A DNA stretch of 64,000 nt from Streptomyces sp. ITFR-16 (GTDB lineage Bacteria > Actinomycetota > Actinomycetes > Streptomycetales > Streptomycetaceae): NCBI RefSeq assembly GCF_031844705.1, contig NZ_CP134609.1, positions 3,720,001 to 3,784,000 on the forward strand. The letters are read 5' to 3'. Made by a program: the position numbers and the translations under genes. Below, piece by piece: positions 52,093 to 62,367 of the stretch. Every line of letters starts with the position of its first letter. Position 1 is the stretch's first letter. The notes beneath the pieces were generated by a model. The model did no database searches. It was not told the origin of the DNA and saw only the letters and a list, made by a program, of their open reading frames with translations.

Positions 52093-52126
52093 AAGAAGCC
52101 CCCGGCCTTTCGGCCGGGGGCTTCTT
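52093..52126. terminator. Stem-loop between tRNA-Gly and purC
   Basis: Perfect 15-bp arms at 52093-52107 and 52112-52126 with a 4-nt loop. It lies between the rightward tRNA and the stop of leftward purC and so can serve both. Confidence 0.88.
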
Positions 52127-52145
52127 CGTGTGCTGGGGCTGGCGG

Positions 52146-53060
52146 CTACTGCCAGGGGAGCCCGGTCAGCAGCTCGTACGCCTCCAGGTACTTGGCACGC
52201 GTCGCGTCGACGACCTCCTGGGGCAGGGCGGGCGGCGGCTGCTCGCTCTTGCGGTCCCAGCCGGAGGCCGGGGAGGTGAGCCAGTCGCGCACGAACTGCT
52301 TGTCGTACGAGGGCTGGGCGTGGCCCGGCTCCCAGTCGGCGGCGGGCCAGAAGCGGGAGGAGTCCGGGGTCAGCACCTCGTCGGCGATGATCAGTTCCTC
52401 GCCGCCGTCGGCGGTGGGCGCGAAGCCGAACTCGAACTTCGTGTCCGCGAGGATGATCCCGCGCTCACGGGCGATGTCGCGGGCCCGGCCGTAGACGTCC
52501 AGCGTCGCGCGGCGCAGCAGGGCCGCCGTCTCCGTGCCGACCTGGTGGGCGACTTCCTCGTAGCTCACGTTCTCGTCGTGGTCACCGACGGCGGCCTTGG
52601 TGGCGGGGGTGAAGATCGGCGCCGGGAGCTCGGAGCCGTCGACAAGGCCCTCGGGGAGCGCGAGGCCGCAGACGGTGCGGGAGGCGTTGTACTCGACCAG
52701 GCCGGAGCCGGTCAGATAACCGCGGGCCACGCACTCGACCGGGACCATCCGCAGCGACCGGCAGACCGTCGTGCGGCCGGCCCAGTCCTCGGGGGCGCCG
52801 ACGGGCAGCTCGGTGGACAGGACGTGGTTGGGCACGAGGTCGGCCAGCTGGTCGAACCACCACAGCGAAAGCTGGGTCAGCACGCGGCCCTTGTCCGGGA
52901 TCTCGGTGGGCAGCACCCAGTCGTACGCGGAGATCCGGTCGCTGGCGACCATGACGAGGTCACCGGCCTCGTTCCGGTACAGGTCGCGCACCTTGCCCGT
53001 GTGCAGGTGGGTGAGCCCCGGTACCTGCACCGGCTCGGGCTTTTCTACAAATCCGGACAC
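52146..53060 (-). CDS. purC: SAICAR synthetase
   Basis: 304 residues from a GTG. It condenses carboxyaminoimidazole ribotide with aspartate using ATP, step 8 of purine synthesis. PurC signatures are GKVRDLYRNEAGDLVMVASD, SAYDWVLPTEIPDKG, VPVECVARGYLTGSG and LADTKFEFGF. The length is that of the eukaryote-like long form found in actinobacteria. It is single here, far from the other pur genes. Confidence 0.96.
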   Translation of the reverse strand: MSGFVEKPEPVQVPGLTHLHTGKVRDLYRNEAGDLVMVASDRISAYDWVLPTEIPDKGRVLTQLSLWWFDQLADLVPNHVLSTELPVGAPEDWAGRTTVCRSLRMVPVECVARGYLTGSGLVEYNASRTVCGLALPEGLVDGSELPAPIFTPATKAAVGDHDENVSYEEVAHQVGTETAALLRRATLDVYGRARDIARERGIILADTKFEFGFAPTADGGEELIIADEVLTPDSSRFWPAADWEPGHAQPSYDKQFVRDWLTSPASGWDRKSEQPPPALPQEVVDATRAKYLEAYELLTGLPWQ

Positions 53061-53180
53061 GCTGCCTCCGCGTAGGTTGATCCAGGAGCTGTTCCGATTG
53101 TCCCGTATCCGGGCGCGGTCGGCTGCGGAGGGGTGCCGATGGGGTCCCGGTGAGCGGGGAGGCCCCCGCAGGTCCGGGGC

Positions 53181-54644
53181 TCAGGCGCGCTTGCAGATGC
53201 GGTCGAGAAGGTTGGCGGTGGCCCGCTGGATGCGCGGGTCCACATGGCCGGGGCGGTCCAGGGCCGGGGACCAGGCGAAGGTGCCGGAGGCGAAGACGAG
53301 CGCGCCGGACGGGGCCCGGTACAGCGAGGTCTCCTGGTGGCGCGTCACGCCGTCGCTGTCCTGGTACGGGGAGTGGGCGAGCAGGATGCGGTTGTCGTGC
53401 TCGGGCAGTGTGGTGCGCGGGAAGTAGCGGTCGGCCTCACCGGCGACCAGGCCGTCGATCTCGTCGCCCTCGATCGCGCCGGTGGCGTCCCAGAGCCAGT
53501 GCTCCGCGTTCCGCACGACCAGCGGGTGGGGGTCGGGGACCCGGCCCGCGTACTGGATACCGAGCAGTTGCTGCTCGGGGCGGTCGATCTCGCGCCAGAG
53601 CGCGGGCTTCCCCGGCCCCCGGCGCTTGCGGCAGGTGAGCAGCCGGTCGGGCACCCCGGAGGGCGACGGTGTGAGGCTGACCTGCCAGTACATGGTGTTG
53701 GCGGAGAGGAAGACCAGCGATGTGCCGTTGTCGCGGGCGCGCTCGGCGGTGCGGCGCATGGGGACCGACCAGTACTCGTCGTGGCCGGGGAAGACGAGGC
53801 CCCGGTAGCGGCTGGGGTCGATCCGGCCCGCGTGCAGGTCGCGGGTGTCGGCGTAGGCGATGTCGTAGCCGTAGCGCTCGGCCCAGCGGATGAAGTCGTA
53901 GGCGTGACCGACATGGAGCGGGAGGCCCGCGCCCGCGTAGGGGCGGTCGAAGGAGACGGTGACCGCGGCGTCCTCCTCCCCCAGCAGCCGGCCCTGTTCG
54001 TCCCAGGCGTGGTAGAGGCTGGCGCCGGTGCGGCCGTCCTCCGGGTAGAGGTTGTACGCCTGCCAGGTGATGTCCGGGAGCACCAGCAGCAGATCGGCCG
54101 GCTGGTCGTCGCGGACGGTGAAAGGGATGTGGGAGCGGTAGCCGTCGACCGTGGTCAGTACGGCGACGTACGCGCCGATCGACCAGTAGGTGGGGATCTG
54201 CAGCCGCCAGGACTGCCACCAGTGGTGGCAGGAGACCGTGCGGTCGGCGGTGAGGGGGGCGGGCTGGACGATCCCGGAGAGGCGGGGGCTCGTGGTGATC
54301 TTGGCGGCGCCGTCGCCCCCGTAGTGACCGATCCGGTAGATGTCCACGGAGAACTGCTGGGGCGGGTCCACCGTGATGTGGAAGTCGATCGCCTCGCCGG
54401 GCGCCGCGGCACCGGTCGAGATGAAGCCCTTGATCTGGCGGCGGACGTCGTCGGCGGTACGGGTGCCGCCGCCCGTGGAGCCGCGGGGCAGGGTGGGGTC
54501 CGCATACCAGGGCACCACCTGGCCGGTGTCGTCGAAGTAGTTCTCGCTGCCACGCAGCCAGGGGAGGGGGCCCTGTCCGAACGGATCGGTGACGGCATGC
54601 GCGAGGGCACCCGATTCCCAACGACGAATCTGCTCCGCCCCCAT
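53181..54644 (-). CDS. N,N-dimethylformamidase beta-subunit-like protein
   Basis: 487 residues, no signal peptide. The C-terminal two thirds match the large-subunit domain of N,N-dimethylformamidase: QAYNLYPEDGRTGASLYHAW, GYDIAYADTRDLHAG, YRGLVFPGHDEYWS and SLVFLSANTMYWQ. This fold resembles a glutamine-amidotransferase-like domain with an iron site of Tyr and Glu residues. The N-terminal part (about 60-160, TVDPPQQFSVDIYRIGHYGG) is a beta-sandwich. True dimethylformamide hydrolysis is not expected in a core Streptomyces gene. No small-subunit partner is adjacent, so the substrate is open. Confidence 0.82.
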   Translation of the reverse strand: MGAEQIRRWESGALAHAVTDPFGQGPLPWLRGSENYFDDTGQVVPWYADPTLPRGSTGGGTRTADDVRRQIKGFISTGAAAPGEAIDFHITVDPPQQFSVDIYRIGHYGGDGAAKITTSPRLSGIVQPAPLTADRTVSCHHWWQSWRLQIPTYWSIGAYVAVLTTVDGYRSHIPFTVRDDQPADLLLVLPDITWQAYNLYPEDGRTGASLYHAWDEQGRLLGEEDAAVTVSFDRPYAGAGLPLHVGHAYDFIRWAERYGYDIAYADTRDLHAGRIDPSRYRGLVFPGHDEYWSVPMRRTAERARDNGTSLVFLSANTMYWQVSLTPSPSGVPDRLLTCRKRRGPGKPALWREIDRPEQQLLGIQYAGRVPDPHPLVVRNAEHWLWDATGAIEGDEIDGLVAGEADRYFPRTTLPEHDNRILLAHSPYQDSDGVTRHQETSLYRAPSGALVFASGTFAWSPALDRPGHVDPRIQRATANLLDRICKRA

Positions 54645-54826
54645 AACGCCTTCCCTCCCTCAGGCCCCCGGAACAACATTGGTACGCCGGCTGTCAGCGT
54701 CGTTCCCCAGCACATCACATAACGCACGCACTCCGTCACCGTTCGTCGCGAATTGACGTGAACGGAACCTATCGTTCCGGATAGAGGGGCATGGACCGCC
54801 TCAACAGCCGTCCTTCCAGGGCTGTT

Positions 54827-56542
54827 TCAGACGAGACGCACGGGTTTGTCGGTGCGCACGCCGACCGAGGCGAGCCAGGAGCGCAGCGGCCCCGCGTCGC
54901 CGTCCTCGACCAGGCTCAGGACCGGGCTGCCGAGGTCGGCCCGGCGCTCGCCGTCGACCAGCAGTGCGGGACCGTCGAGCCAGTCCAGGCCGGGTGCCGC
55001 GCCCGCCGTGTCGACGGCCGCGCAGCAGACCATCGCCGCGACATGGTCGGCCAGCAGCTCCGTCCCCGTGCGCGGCGGCTGGAGCGGGAAGAGCGGAAGG
55101 GGATCGGGTCCCCACAGCTCCAGTACGTCGTCGGCGCCTCCCCCGGCGCCGGAGCCGCCGGGAACCGGGCCACGCTCCTGCGCCACCGCCTCGTCACGGG
55201 CCACCGCAGCGCTGATCCCGGCCGCGAGCTCCTCGCCTCCGCCCTCCCCCGCCGACAGGTGTTCCACGACCCGCGCCAGCGTCGGCACCCCGCCGGTGGC
55301 GGACGCGGGCGGTACGCCCATGGTGTCCAGCACGCGGTGCAGCCGGGCCGCCTCCGAGCGCCATTTCCGGTCGACGACCTCTTCCGGGTACTGCTGCCAC
55401 TCCACCGGGGACCAGTCGGGGCCCGTCTCCGCAGGGCCGCCGTGGAAGAGCCGGGCGGCCAGCAGCGAGGCCGCCTCGTCGGCCACGCCCGGCTCCTCCA
55501 GCAGATCGCAGGCGGGACGCTCGCCGAGCCGGGAGGTGAACCCCTCGGCCAGCCGGTCGCGCCGGGACAGCTCGGTGAGGGCGGAGACGACGCCCGCGTC
55601 CAGCTGGGAGGGCCAGCGCCCCATCCGCCAGGCGGGAAGCGCGACCCGGGTCAGCAGCCGGTCCCAGCCCGCGTAGGCGAGGCCGACCTGCTCCTGGGCG
55701 ACGATCCGCAGTCCGTAGTCCACCGCCTGGGCGCGCGTCGACGCGGCGGCGGCGACTCCCCGCTCCATCTCGGCGGCATGGCGGCGGCAGCTGCGCAGCA
55801 GGATCCGCGCGATCCGGCCGGTGAAGGCACGCGGCAGCATCAGTACCCGACGCACCGGCCCCTGGACGGGCACGGCAGCATCGGCCACGGCACCGTCCAG
55901 CCCGCGCACGAAGCGCCGGGCGGCGGCTATGTCGGGGTGGGCGGCGGGGCCGGTGCCGGCGACGACCGGGGCGAGCACCGCCCGTAGCTCCGCGACCCGC
56001 ATCCACCAGAGGAACGGGGACCCGATGACCAGCACGGGCGCCGCCGGCACCCGGCGAAGGCGTCCGGGAGGCCGTCCCGTGCCGCCCGCCTCGCGGTGCG
56101 CGGCGTCCTTGGCCGCCCGGCCGGCGGCCGGGTGGGAGCGGTCCTCCAGCCAGCTGTCGCAGTCCGGCGTGAGCGCTATCGCCGAGGGCGCGGGCACACC
56201 GAGCCGCTCCGCCAGGTCGTGGACCAGCCGGTAGAGATCGGGGGCCGCCGCCTCGCTGAGCGCGACGGTCGGGCTGACCGCGGGCTTCGCCCGTACGACC
56301 GCGATCGCGACGGCCGCCGCGACCAGCAGGACGACGACGGCGAGGCCCGTCACGGCCCAGCGCGCCGCGTCCCAGCCGCTGCCCTCGGCGAAGCCCTGCG
56401 CGCCGGCGGCGAACAGCACGACGGCGAACGCGGCCGGCAGCAGTGCCACTGCCGTTGCCCTGCTGCGGATGCGCAGCAGGGCGAGAGCCCTGGCACGCGC
56501 TGCCCGCGCACCCAGCTCCTCATCTGTACCGGTACCGGACAC
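54827..56542 (-). CDS. Membrane protein resembling a degenerate M48 peptidase
   Basis: 571 residues from a GTG. Two transmembrane segments (about 28-48 and 63-84) precede a soluble region. The stretch LYRLVHDLAERLGVPAPSAIAL (about 105-126) and VAELRAVLAPVVAGTG (about 185-200) parallel the HtpX/Ste24 peptidase regions before and at the zinc site. In those enzymes the second reads ELxAVLAHExxH; here both the His and Glu ligands are gone. A helical region and an acidic Gly/Ala-rich stretch follow. It is therefore probably a non-catalytic relative, perhaps a scaffold. The similarity is seen by eye only, so the family is tentative; the gene itself is secure. Confidence 0.7.
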   Translation of the reverse strand: MSGTGTDEELGARAARARALALLRIRSRATAVALLPAAFAVVLFAAGAQGFAEGSGWDAARWAVTGLAVVVLLVAAAVAIAVVRAKPAVSPTVALSEAAAPDLYRLVHDLAERLGVPAPSAIALTPDCDSWLEDRSHPAAGRAAKDAAHREAGGTGRPPGRLRRVPAAPVLVIGSPFLWWMRVAELRAVLAPVVAGTGPAAHPDIAAARRFVRGLDGAVADAAVPVQGPVRRVLMLPRAFTGRIARILLRSCRRHAAEMERGVAAAASTRAQAVDYGLRIVAQEQVGLAYAGWDRLLTRVALPAWRMGRWPSQLDAGVVSALTELSRRDRLAEGFTSRLGERPACDLLEEPGVADEAASLLAARLFHGGPAETGPDWSPVEWQQYPEEVVDRKWRSEAARLHRVLDTMGVPPASATGGVPTLARVVEHLSAGEGGGEELAAGISAAVARDEAVAQERGPVPGGSGAGGGADDVLELWGPDPLPLFPLQPPRTGTELLADHVAAMVCCAAVDTAGAAPGLDWLDGPALLVDGERRADLGSPVLSLVEDGDAGPLRSWLASVGVRTDKPVRLV

Positions 56543-56732
56543 GGCCGGACGTCACCCCCTCTGCCCCCACGGCGGTGTTGCTCACACCCCCACTGTGGCA
56601 CCCGTCACTGACATCGCAATGCCGGTGGGCCAAGTGCCGGAATGCTTGCGCCGCACCCTAGTTGGGGGTTCGGCAGGCGTCATCCGGATGGCTTAGCCGT
56701 CACTCGATGGAATGGCTTTGGGTAAAGGTGCT

Positions 56733-56765
56733 GACGCGCCGCCGCCCATAGGGCAGCGGCGCGTC
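56733..56765 (-). terminator. Stem-loop after purD
   Basis: Arms GACGCGCCGC (56733-56742) and GCGGCGCGTC (56756-56765) pair perfectly, with further pairing inside the loop. It is 35 nt past the purD stop. Confidence 0.75.
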
Positions 56766-56799
56766 GGCTGAGGTGCTGAGGGGTGCGGACCGGTACGGC

Positions 56800-58050
<1,251 letters not shown>

Positions 58051-58152
58051 GGGGTGCAGCCTAGCCGCCGGGGCGGGGCGCCCTTGACGGGCGCCGGTCC
58101 GTGGACACCCGGGGCACGGCGCACCGCAGGCCCGGGAGCGGGCGGCGCCGGG

Positions 58153-60363
58153 CTACTCGTTGGTGAATTCCTCGACGACCGTCGCGCCCAGTTCGCGCAC
58201 GATCAGGTCGTGGCCGGAGAGGGCGGAATCGACGAGGTCGGGGTCGTCGGCCTCGGGGGTGTCGTCCTCGGGTGCGACCGATCTCGGCGGTTCGGGAGCG
58301 GTGTACGAGGGGGGCGGCGGCTCGGGCGCGGGCGCGCCGCCACCGGGCTGCTGCCGCTGCTGTTCGGGGGCGGGCCGGCTCTCGTACGACTGCGGAGCGG
58401 GGGCGGGCGCGGGGCGCTGGGGCGGAGGCGGCGGTGCGGAGGGGCGGCCGCCGCCGACCGGCGGGGGCTGTCCGGCGCCGCCGGAGGGGTCGACGATCGC
58501 CTCGATCTTCCACTGCGCGTTGAACCGCTCGGCCAGCGCCTGCTTCAGCACCTCCTCGCTGCCGCTGCTCGCGAAGTTGTCGCGGGCGCCGGCGTTGAGG
58601 AAGCCGATCTGCAGGGTGGCGCCGTCGAACCCGGTGACCTGGGCGTTCTGGCTGAGCAGGATCCAGGTGAACCGGCGGCGGTTCTTGACCGCCTCCAGGA
58701 TGTCGGGCCACATGTTGCGCACCTGTCCGGCGCCCTGCGTCATGCCCGGGGCGGACTCCGGGACGGGAGCCGGGGCGGGCGCTGCGGCAGCGGCCGGGGC
58801 CGGGGCCGGTGCGGGGGCCGCCTGCGGGGGCGGTGCCTGGCCCGGGGTGGAGGCCGTCGGCCAGCCGCCGGGCCGGCGCCCCTGCTCGGGCGCGGCCGCT
58901 GCGGGCCAGGCCCCGGGCCGCTGCCCAGCGGCGGGCGCCTCGGCGGGCGGCTGCGACTGCTGTACGGGGGCGGGCGCCGGGGTCGCCTGTGCCGGGGCCG
59001 GGGCCGGGGCGGTGGGCGGCGGGGGCGCTTCCCCCCGGGCCGCCGCACGCGCGGCGGCGGGTCCCGAACCGGCGTCGGGCTGCACTGCTGCCGGGGCGGG
59101 AGCGGGGGCGGCGGTCTGCGGTGTCTGCGGGACGGGGGCGTGGGCCAGGGCCTCGGGCCCGGGGACGTACCCCATGGCGGGCCCGGGGCCGGTGGTCGCG
59201 AAGGACGCGCCCCGTTCCAGCCGGTCCAGCCGGGCCTGCAGCGAGCGCTCGTCGTCGAAGGCGGCGGGCAGCAGCACCCGGGCGCAGATGAGCTCGACCT
59301 GGAGCCGGGGCGAGGTCGCGCCGCGCATCTCCGTGAGCCCCTCGTTGACCAGGTCCGCCGCGCGGCTCAGCTCGGCGGCGCCGAAGACGGACGCCTGCGC
59401 CGTCATCCGCTCGACGACATCGGCCGGGGCGTCGATGAGCCCCTTCTCCCCCGCGTCCGGCACGGCGGCCAGGATCACCAGGTCGCGCAGCCGCTCCAGC
59501 AGGTCGGCGACGAAGCGGCGCGGGTCGTTGCCGCCCTCGATGACGCGGTCCACGACCTCGAAGGCCGCGGCCCCGTCACCCGCCGCGAACGCGTCCACGA
59601 CCGAGTCGAGCAGGGAGCCGTCCGTATAACCGAGCAGGGACGTCGCCATGGCGTACGTCACACCCTCGTCGCCCGCGCCGGCCAGCAGCTGGTCCATGAC
59701 GGACATCGAGTCACGGACGGAACCGGCGCCGGCCCGCACGACCAGCGGCAGCACGCCGTCCTCGACGTAGCTGTTCTCCTTGCCGCAGACCTCGGCGAGG
59801 TACTCGCGCAGGGTCCCCGGCGGCACGAGGCGGAACGGGTAGTGATGCGTACGCGACCGGATGGTGCCGATGACCTTCTCGGGCTCCGTGGTCGCGAAGA
59901 TGAACTTGAGGTGCTCCGGCGGCTCCTCCACCACCTTCAGCAGGGCGTTGAACCCCGCCGACGTGACCATGTGGGCCTCGTCGATGATGTAGATCTTGTA
60001 ACGACTCGAGGCGGGCCCGAAGAACGCCTTCTCGCGCAGATCGCGGGCGTCGTCCACGCCACCGTGCGATGCGGCGTCGATCTCGATGACGTCGATCGAA
60101 CCCGGCCCGTTGCGCGCGAGGTCCTGACAGGACTGGCACTCCCCGCACGGCGTGGGCGTGGGCCCCTGCTCGCAGTTCAGACAGCGGGCCAGGATGCGCG
60201 CACTGGTCGTCTTGCCGCAGCCTCGCGGGCCGCTGAACAGGTACGCGTGATTGACCCGGTTGTTCCGCAGGGCCTGCTGCAGGGGGTCAGTGACATGCTC
60301 CTGACCGATGACCTCGGCGAACGACTCGGGGCGGTAGCGGCGGTACAGCGCAAGGGACGACAC
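58153..60363 (-). CDS. dnaX: DNA polymerase III subunit gamma/tau
   Basis: 736 residues from a GTG (reading SSLALYRRYRPESFAEVIGQ). The AAA+ clamp-loader ATPase has FSGPRGCGKTTSARILAR (Walker A), a four-cysteine zinc module (CLNCEQGPTPTPCGECQSC), IIDEAHMVTSAGFNALLK (Walker B) and a sensor TTEPEKV. Domain III ends near residue 385. A Pro/Ala/Gln-rich linker of about 210 residues follows, then a tau-type C-terminal domain (DILEAVKNRRRFTWILLSQN). It loads the beta clamp and tethers the polymerase at the fork. The SRP RNA gene lies immediately upstream. Confidence 0.96.
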   Translation of the reverse strand: MSSLALYRRYRPESFAEVIGQEHVTDPLQQALRNNRVNHAYLFSGPRGCGKTTSARILARCLNCEQGPTPTPCGECQSCQDLARNGPGSIDVIEIDAASHGGVDDARDLREKAFFGPASSRYKIYIIDEAHMVTSAGFNALLKVVEEPPEHLKFIFATTEPEKVIGTIRSRTHHYPFRLVPPGTLREYLAEVCGKENSYVEDGVLPLVVRAGAGSVRDSMSVMDQLLAGAGDEGVTYAMATSLLGYTDGSLLDSVVDAFAAGDGAAAFEVVDRVIEGGNDPRRFVADLLERLRDLVILAAVPDAGEKGLIDAPADVVERMTAQASVFGAAELSRAADLVNEGLTEMRGATSPRLQVELICARVLLPAAFDDERSLQARLDRLERGASFATTGPGPAMGYVPGPEALAHAPVPQTPQTAAPAPAPAAVQPDAGSGPAAARAAARGEAPPPPTAPAPAPAQATPAPAPVQQSQPPAEAPAAGQRPGAWPAAAAPEQGRRPGGWPTASTPGQAPPPQAAPAPAPAPAAAAAPAPAPVPESAPGMTQGAGQVRNMWPDILEAVKNRRRFTWILLSQNAQVTGFDGATLQIGFLNAGARDNFASSGSEEVLKQALAERFNAQWKIEAIVDPSGGAGQPPPVGGGRPSAPPPPPQRPAPAPAPQSYESRPAPEQQRQQPGGGAPAPEPPPPSYTAPEPPRSVAPEDDTPEADDPDLVDSALSGHDLIVRELGATVVEEFTNE

Positions 60364-60523
60364 ACCTACGAGGTTATCGGGGCCGACTGACAACCGGCTC
60401 CGGACCGGGCACACCACGGCCTCCGGCCCTTCTCGCGCCCCGAAAACCGGCCGCCGCCCGACGCGCAGCGCCACCCGCACCCGACCCGGTCCGGCGGGCT
60501 CACCCACCGCCCCGGACACGCAA

Positions 60524-60618
60524 GGGCCCCCCACGCACCCGCCAGAGCCAACCTACCCTTGCTGCCTTCCGGCCCTGGGGGAGTTCAGTCAGATAGCGCC
60601 ACGTGAGGGGCTGACGCC
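60524..60618 (-). ncRNA. ffs: Signal recognition particle RNA (small bacterial type)
   Basis: Read leftward, the sequence contains the invariant domain IV core CAGGGCCGGAAGGCAGCAAG with its symmetric and asymmetric loops and GGAA tetraloop. The outer strands GCCCCTCACG and CGTGGGGGGC pair to close a hairpin of about 95 nt. It binds Ffh and targets nascent membrane proteins to the translocon. Its place next to dnaX is common in actinobacteria. The ends are estimated from pairing. Confidence 0.93.
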
Positions 60619-60747
60619 CACCTTAACCGATCCCCACCCCCGCAAGTCCACCTCCCCCGCCCTCCGGAAGACCTCCGGGACCGCCCGGACCCCCTCCCCG
60701 GGGAACGGGTTCGCGAGCACTCCTCAACGTCTTGTATTGTTTGCGGC

Positions 60748-60835
60748 GGAGGATTCGCCTAGTGGCCTAGGGCGCACGCTTGGAAAGCGTGTTGGGGGCA
60801 ACCCCTCACGAGTTCGAATCTCGTATCCTCCGCCA
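60748..60835 (+). tRNA. tRNA-Ser(GGA)
   Basis: An 88-nt class II tRNA with a long variable arm, acceptor arms GGAGGAT/ATCCTCC, anticodon GGA and encoded CCA. The sequence downstream is accessory in character, so its 3' end is a candidate integration site. Confidence 0.96.
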
Positions 60836-60853
60836 TTGCTCTCACCGGGCAAT

Positions 60854-60895
60854 ACGTCGAAGGCCCCCGCAGCTCGCTGCGGGGGCCTTCGACGT
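60854..60895 (+). terminator. Long stem-loop after tRNA-Ser
   Basis: Perfect 19-bp arms at 60854-60872 and 60877-60895 with a 4-nt loop. The 80 nt beyond it, up to the IS end, contain a near-repeat GGTTGCAGTTCTGGTTGCAG but no gene. Confidence 0.88.
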
Positions 60896-61044
60896 TGGTG
60901 GTTGCAGTTCTGGTTGCAGTCCGTGTGGCGGCCCAGCCTGGACCCGCCAGACGGTCCACTACCGGCGCCTAGGCATCCGGGCCTTGACCCCTGATCCTGG
61001 ACACACGAGACACTGGATCCTGAGGATCTGAGAACGGACATCTC

Positions 61045-61350
61045 GTGGTCATGAAGAACTACCCGCCGGAGTTCAAGGCGGACGCGGTCGCGCTGTACGA
61101 GTCGCGGCCGGAAGCGACGATCAGGTCGGTCGCGGCCGATCTGGGGATCAACCCGGAGACCCTGCGGAACTGGGTGAGGGCAGCCGGGGTGAGCCGTCCC
61201 CGAGGACGACGGACGCAAGAACCGGCCCAGCCGCCGGTACCGCTGGAGGCGGAGAACGCCGCCTTGCGAAAGAAGGTCCGCGAGTTGGAGGAGGAACGGG
61301 AGATCCTGCGGAAGGCGGCGAAGTATTTCGCCGGGGAGACGCGCTGGTGA
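61045..61350 (+). CDS. IS3-family transposase OrfA
   Basis: 101 residues. A helix-turn-helix DNA-binding domain (EFKADAVALYESRPEATIRS, then GINPETLRNWVRAAGV) precedes a leucine-zipper-like coiled coil (LEAENAALRKKVRELEEERE) that mediates oligomerisation. It recognises the terminal repeats. A GTG at 61045 or an ATG at 61051 could be the start. Its stop overlaps the OrfB start as GTGA; a -1 frameshift would give the fused active transposase. Confidence 0.92.
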   Translation: MVMKNYPPEFKADAVALYESRPEATIRSVAADLGINPETLRNWVRAAGVSRPRGRRTQEPAQPPVPLEAENAALRKKVRELEEEREILRKAAKYFAGETRW

Positions 61351-62249
61351 ACCGCTTCCAGTGTGTCGCCGACCTCCAGCGCCGTCACGGCGTGAAGCGG
61401 CTCTGCAGGATCCTCGGCGTCAGCCGCTCGAGCTTCTACTACTGGCAACGGACAGCCGCTGACCGGGCCGCCCGGCAGGTGGCCGACGCCCGCCTGGCAG
61501 CCCGGATACGGGCGGTGCACCAGGAATCGGACGGCACCTACGGAGCCCCGAGGATCACCGCCGAGCTCCGCGAGGAGAACGGTGTCGCGGTCAACCACAA
61601 GCGCGTCGCCAGGATCATGCGGGCGTCCGGGATCCAAGGGATCCGGTTGCGGCGCCGGCACCGCACCACCGTCTCTGACCCGGCCGCGGCCAAGGCCCCG
61701 GACCTGATCGGCCGCGACTTCACCGCGGACAAGCCGAACACGAAGTACGTCGGTGACATCACCTACCTGCCCGTCGCCGGCGGGAAGTTCTGCTACCTGG
61801 CGACCGTCATCGACCTCGCATCGCGCCGTCTCGTCGGCTGGGCGATCGCCGACCACATGCGCGCGGATCTCGTCACCGACGCCCTGGCCGCGGCGATCCG
61901 CACCCGCGGCAGCCTTGCCGGATCGATCATGCACACCGACCACGGAGCCCAGTACACGAGCAGGAGTTTCGCCGAAGCCTGCAGGTCAGCAGGGGTGCGG
62001 CGAAGTATGAGCGCGGTCGGGTCCAGCGCGGACAACGCACTCGCCGAGTCCTTCAACGCGACCTTCAAACGCGAGACCCTGCAAGGACGAAAGAGCTGGC
62101 CGACCGAGCGCGAGGCCCGACTCGACGCCTTCCGATGGCTCCACCGCTACAACACCCGACGCCGACACTCCCGCCTCGGACAACGACCACCGATCACCTT
62201 CGAAAACGCCCTCCGCCACACACCAACTACGCTGGCACAAGCCGCATAA
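61347..62249 (+). CDS. IS3-family transposase OrfB (DDE integrase core)
   Basis: 300 residues from a GTG. The N-terminal HTH_21-type region (GTYGAPRITAELREENGVAV) is followed by the rve-type catalytic core. The catalytic residues are visible: Asp in YVGDITYLPV, Asp in IMHTDHGAQYTS and Glu in DNALAESFNATFK. The C-terminus has the usual YNTRRRHSRLGQRPP motif. No stops or frameshifts interrupt it. It catalyses excision and insertion of the element. Confidence 0.95.
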   Translation: MNRFQCVADLQRRHGVKRLCRILGVSRSSFYYWQRTAADRAARQVADARLAARIRAVHQESDGTYGAPRITAELREENGVAVNHKRVARIMRASGIQGIRLRRRHRTTVSDPAAAKAPDLIGRDFTADKPNTKYVGDITYLPVAGGKFCYLATVIDLASRRLVGWAIADHMRADLVTDALAAAIRTRGSLAGSIMHTDHGAQYTSRSFAEACRSAGVRRSMSAVGSSADNALAESFNATFKRETLQGRKSWPTEREARLDAFRWLHRYNTRRRHSRLGQRPPITFENALRHTPTTLAQAA

Positions 62250-62367
62250 CCCGTGTCCAGAATTCGGGGTCAAGGCCCTCCCTCGCAACTTCGACCGGCT
62301 TTGTCGGTGGTGAGTGGTAACTCTGTTCTCCTACCGATCGGCTTCTCGGGTGAAGGGTCGGACAGCC

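Larger units (their letters stand above)
60979..62279 (+). mobile_element. IS3-family insertion sequence, apparently intact
   Basis: A 1301-bp element. The terminal repeats at 60979-61004 and 62254-62279 match in 23 of 26 positions when inverted. The element is flanked by TCC on both sides (60976-60978 and 62280-62282), the 3-bp target duplication usual for IS3. It carries orfA and orfB overlapping by 4 nt in a -1 relation, with all DDE residues intact, so it could still be mobile. It has landed between the tRNA-Ser region and the nucleotidyltransferase gene. Confidence 0.9.

Noticed and set aside
60896..60978. Possible integrase C-terminal remnant (repeat GGTTGCAGTTCTGGTTGCAG) after tRNA-Ser
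   Set aside because: Too short, with no conserved integrase residues; noted only as suggestive sequence.
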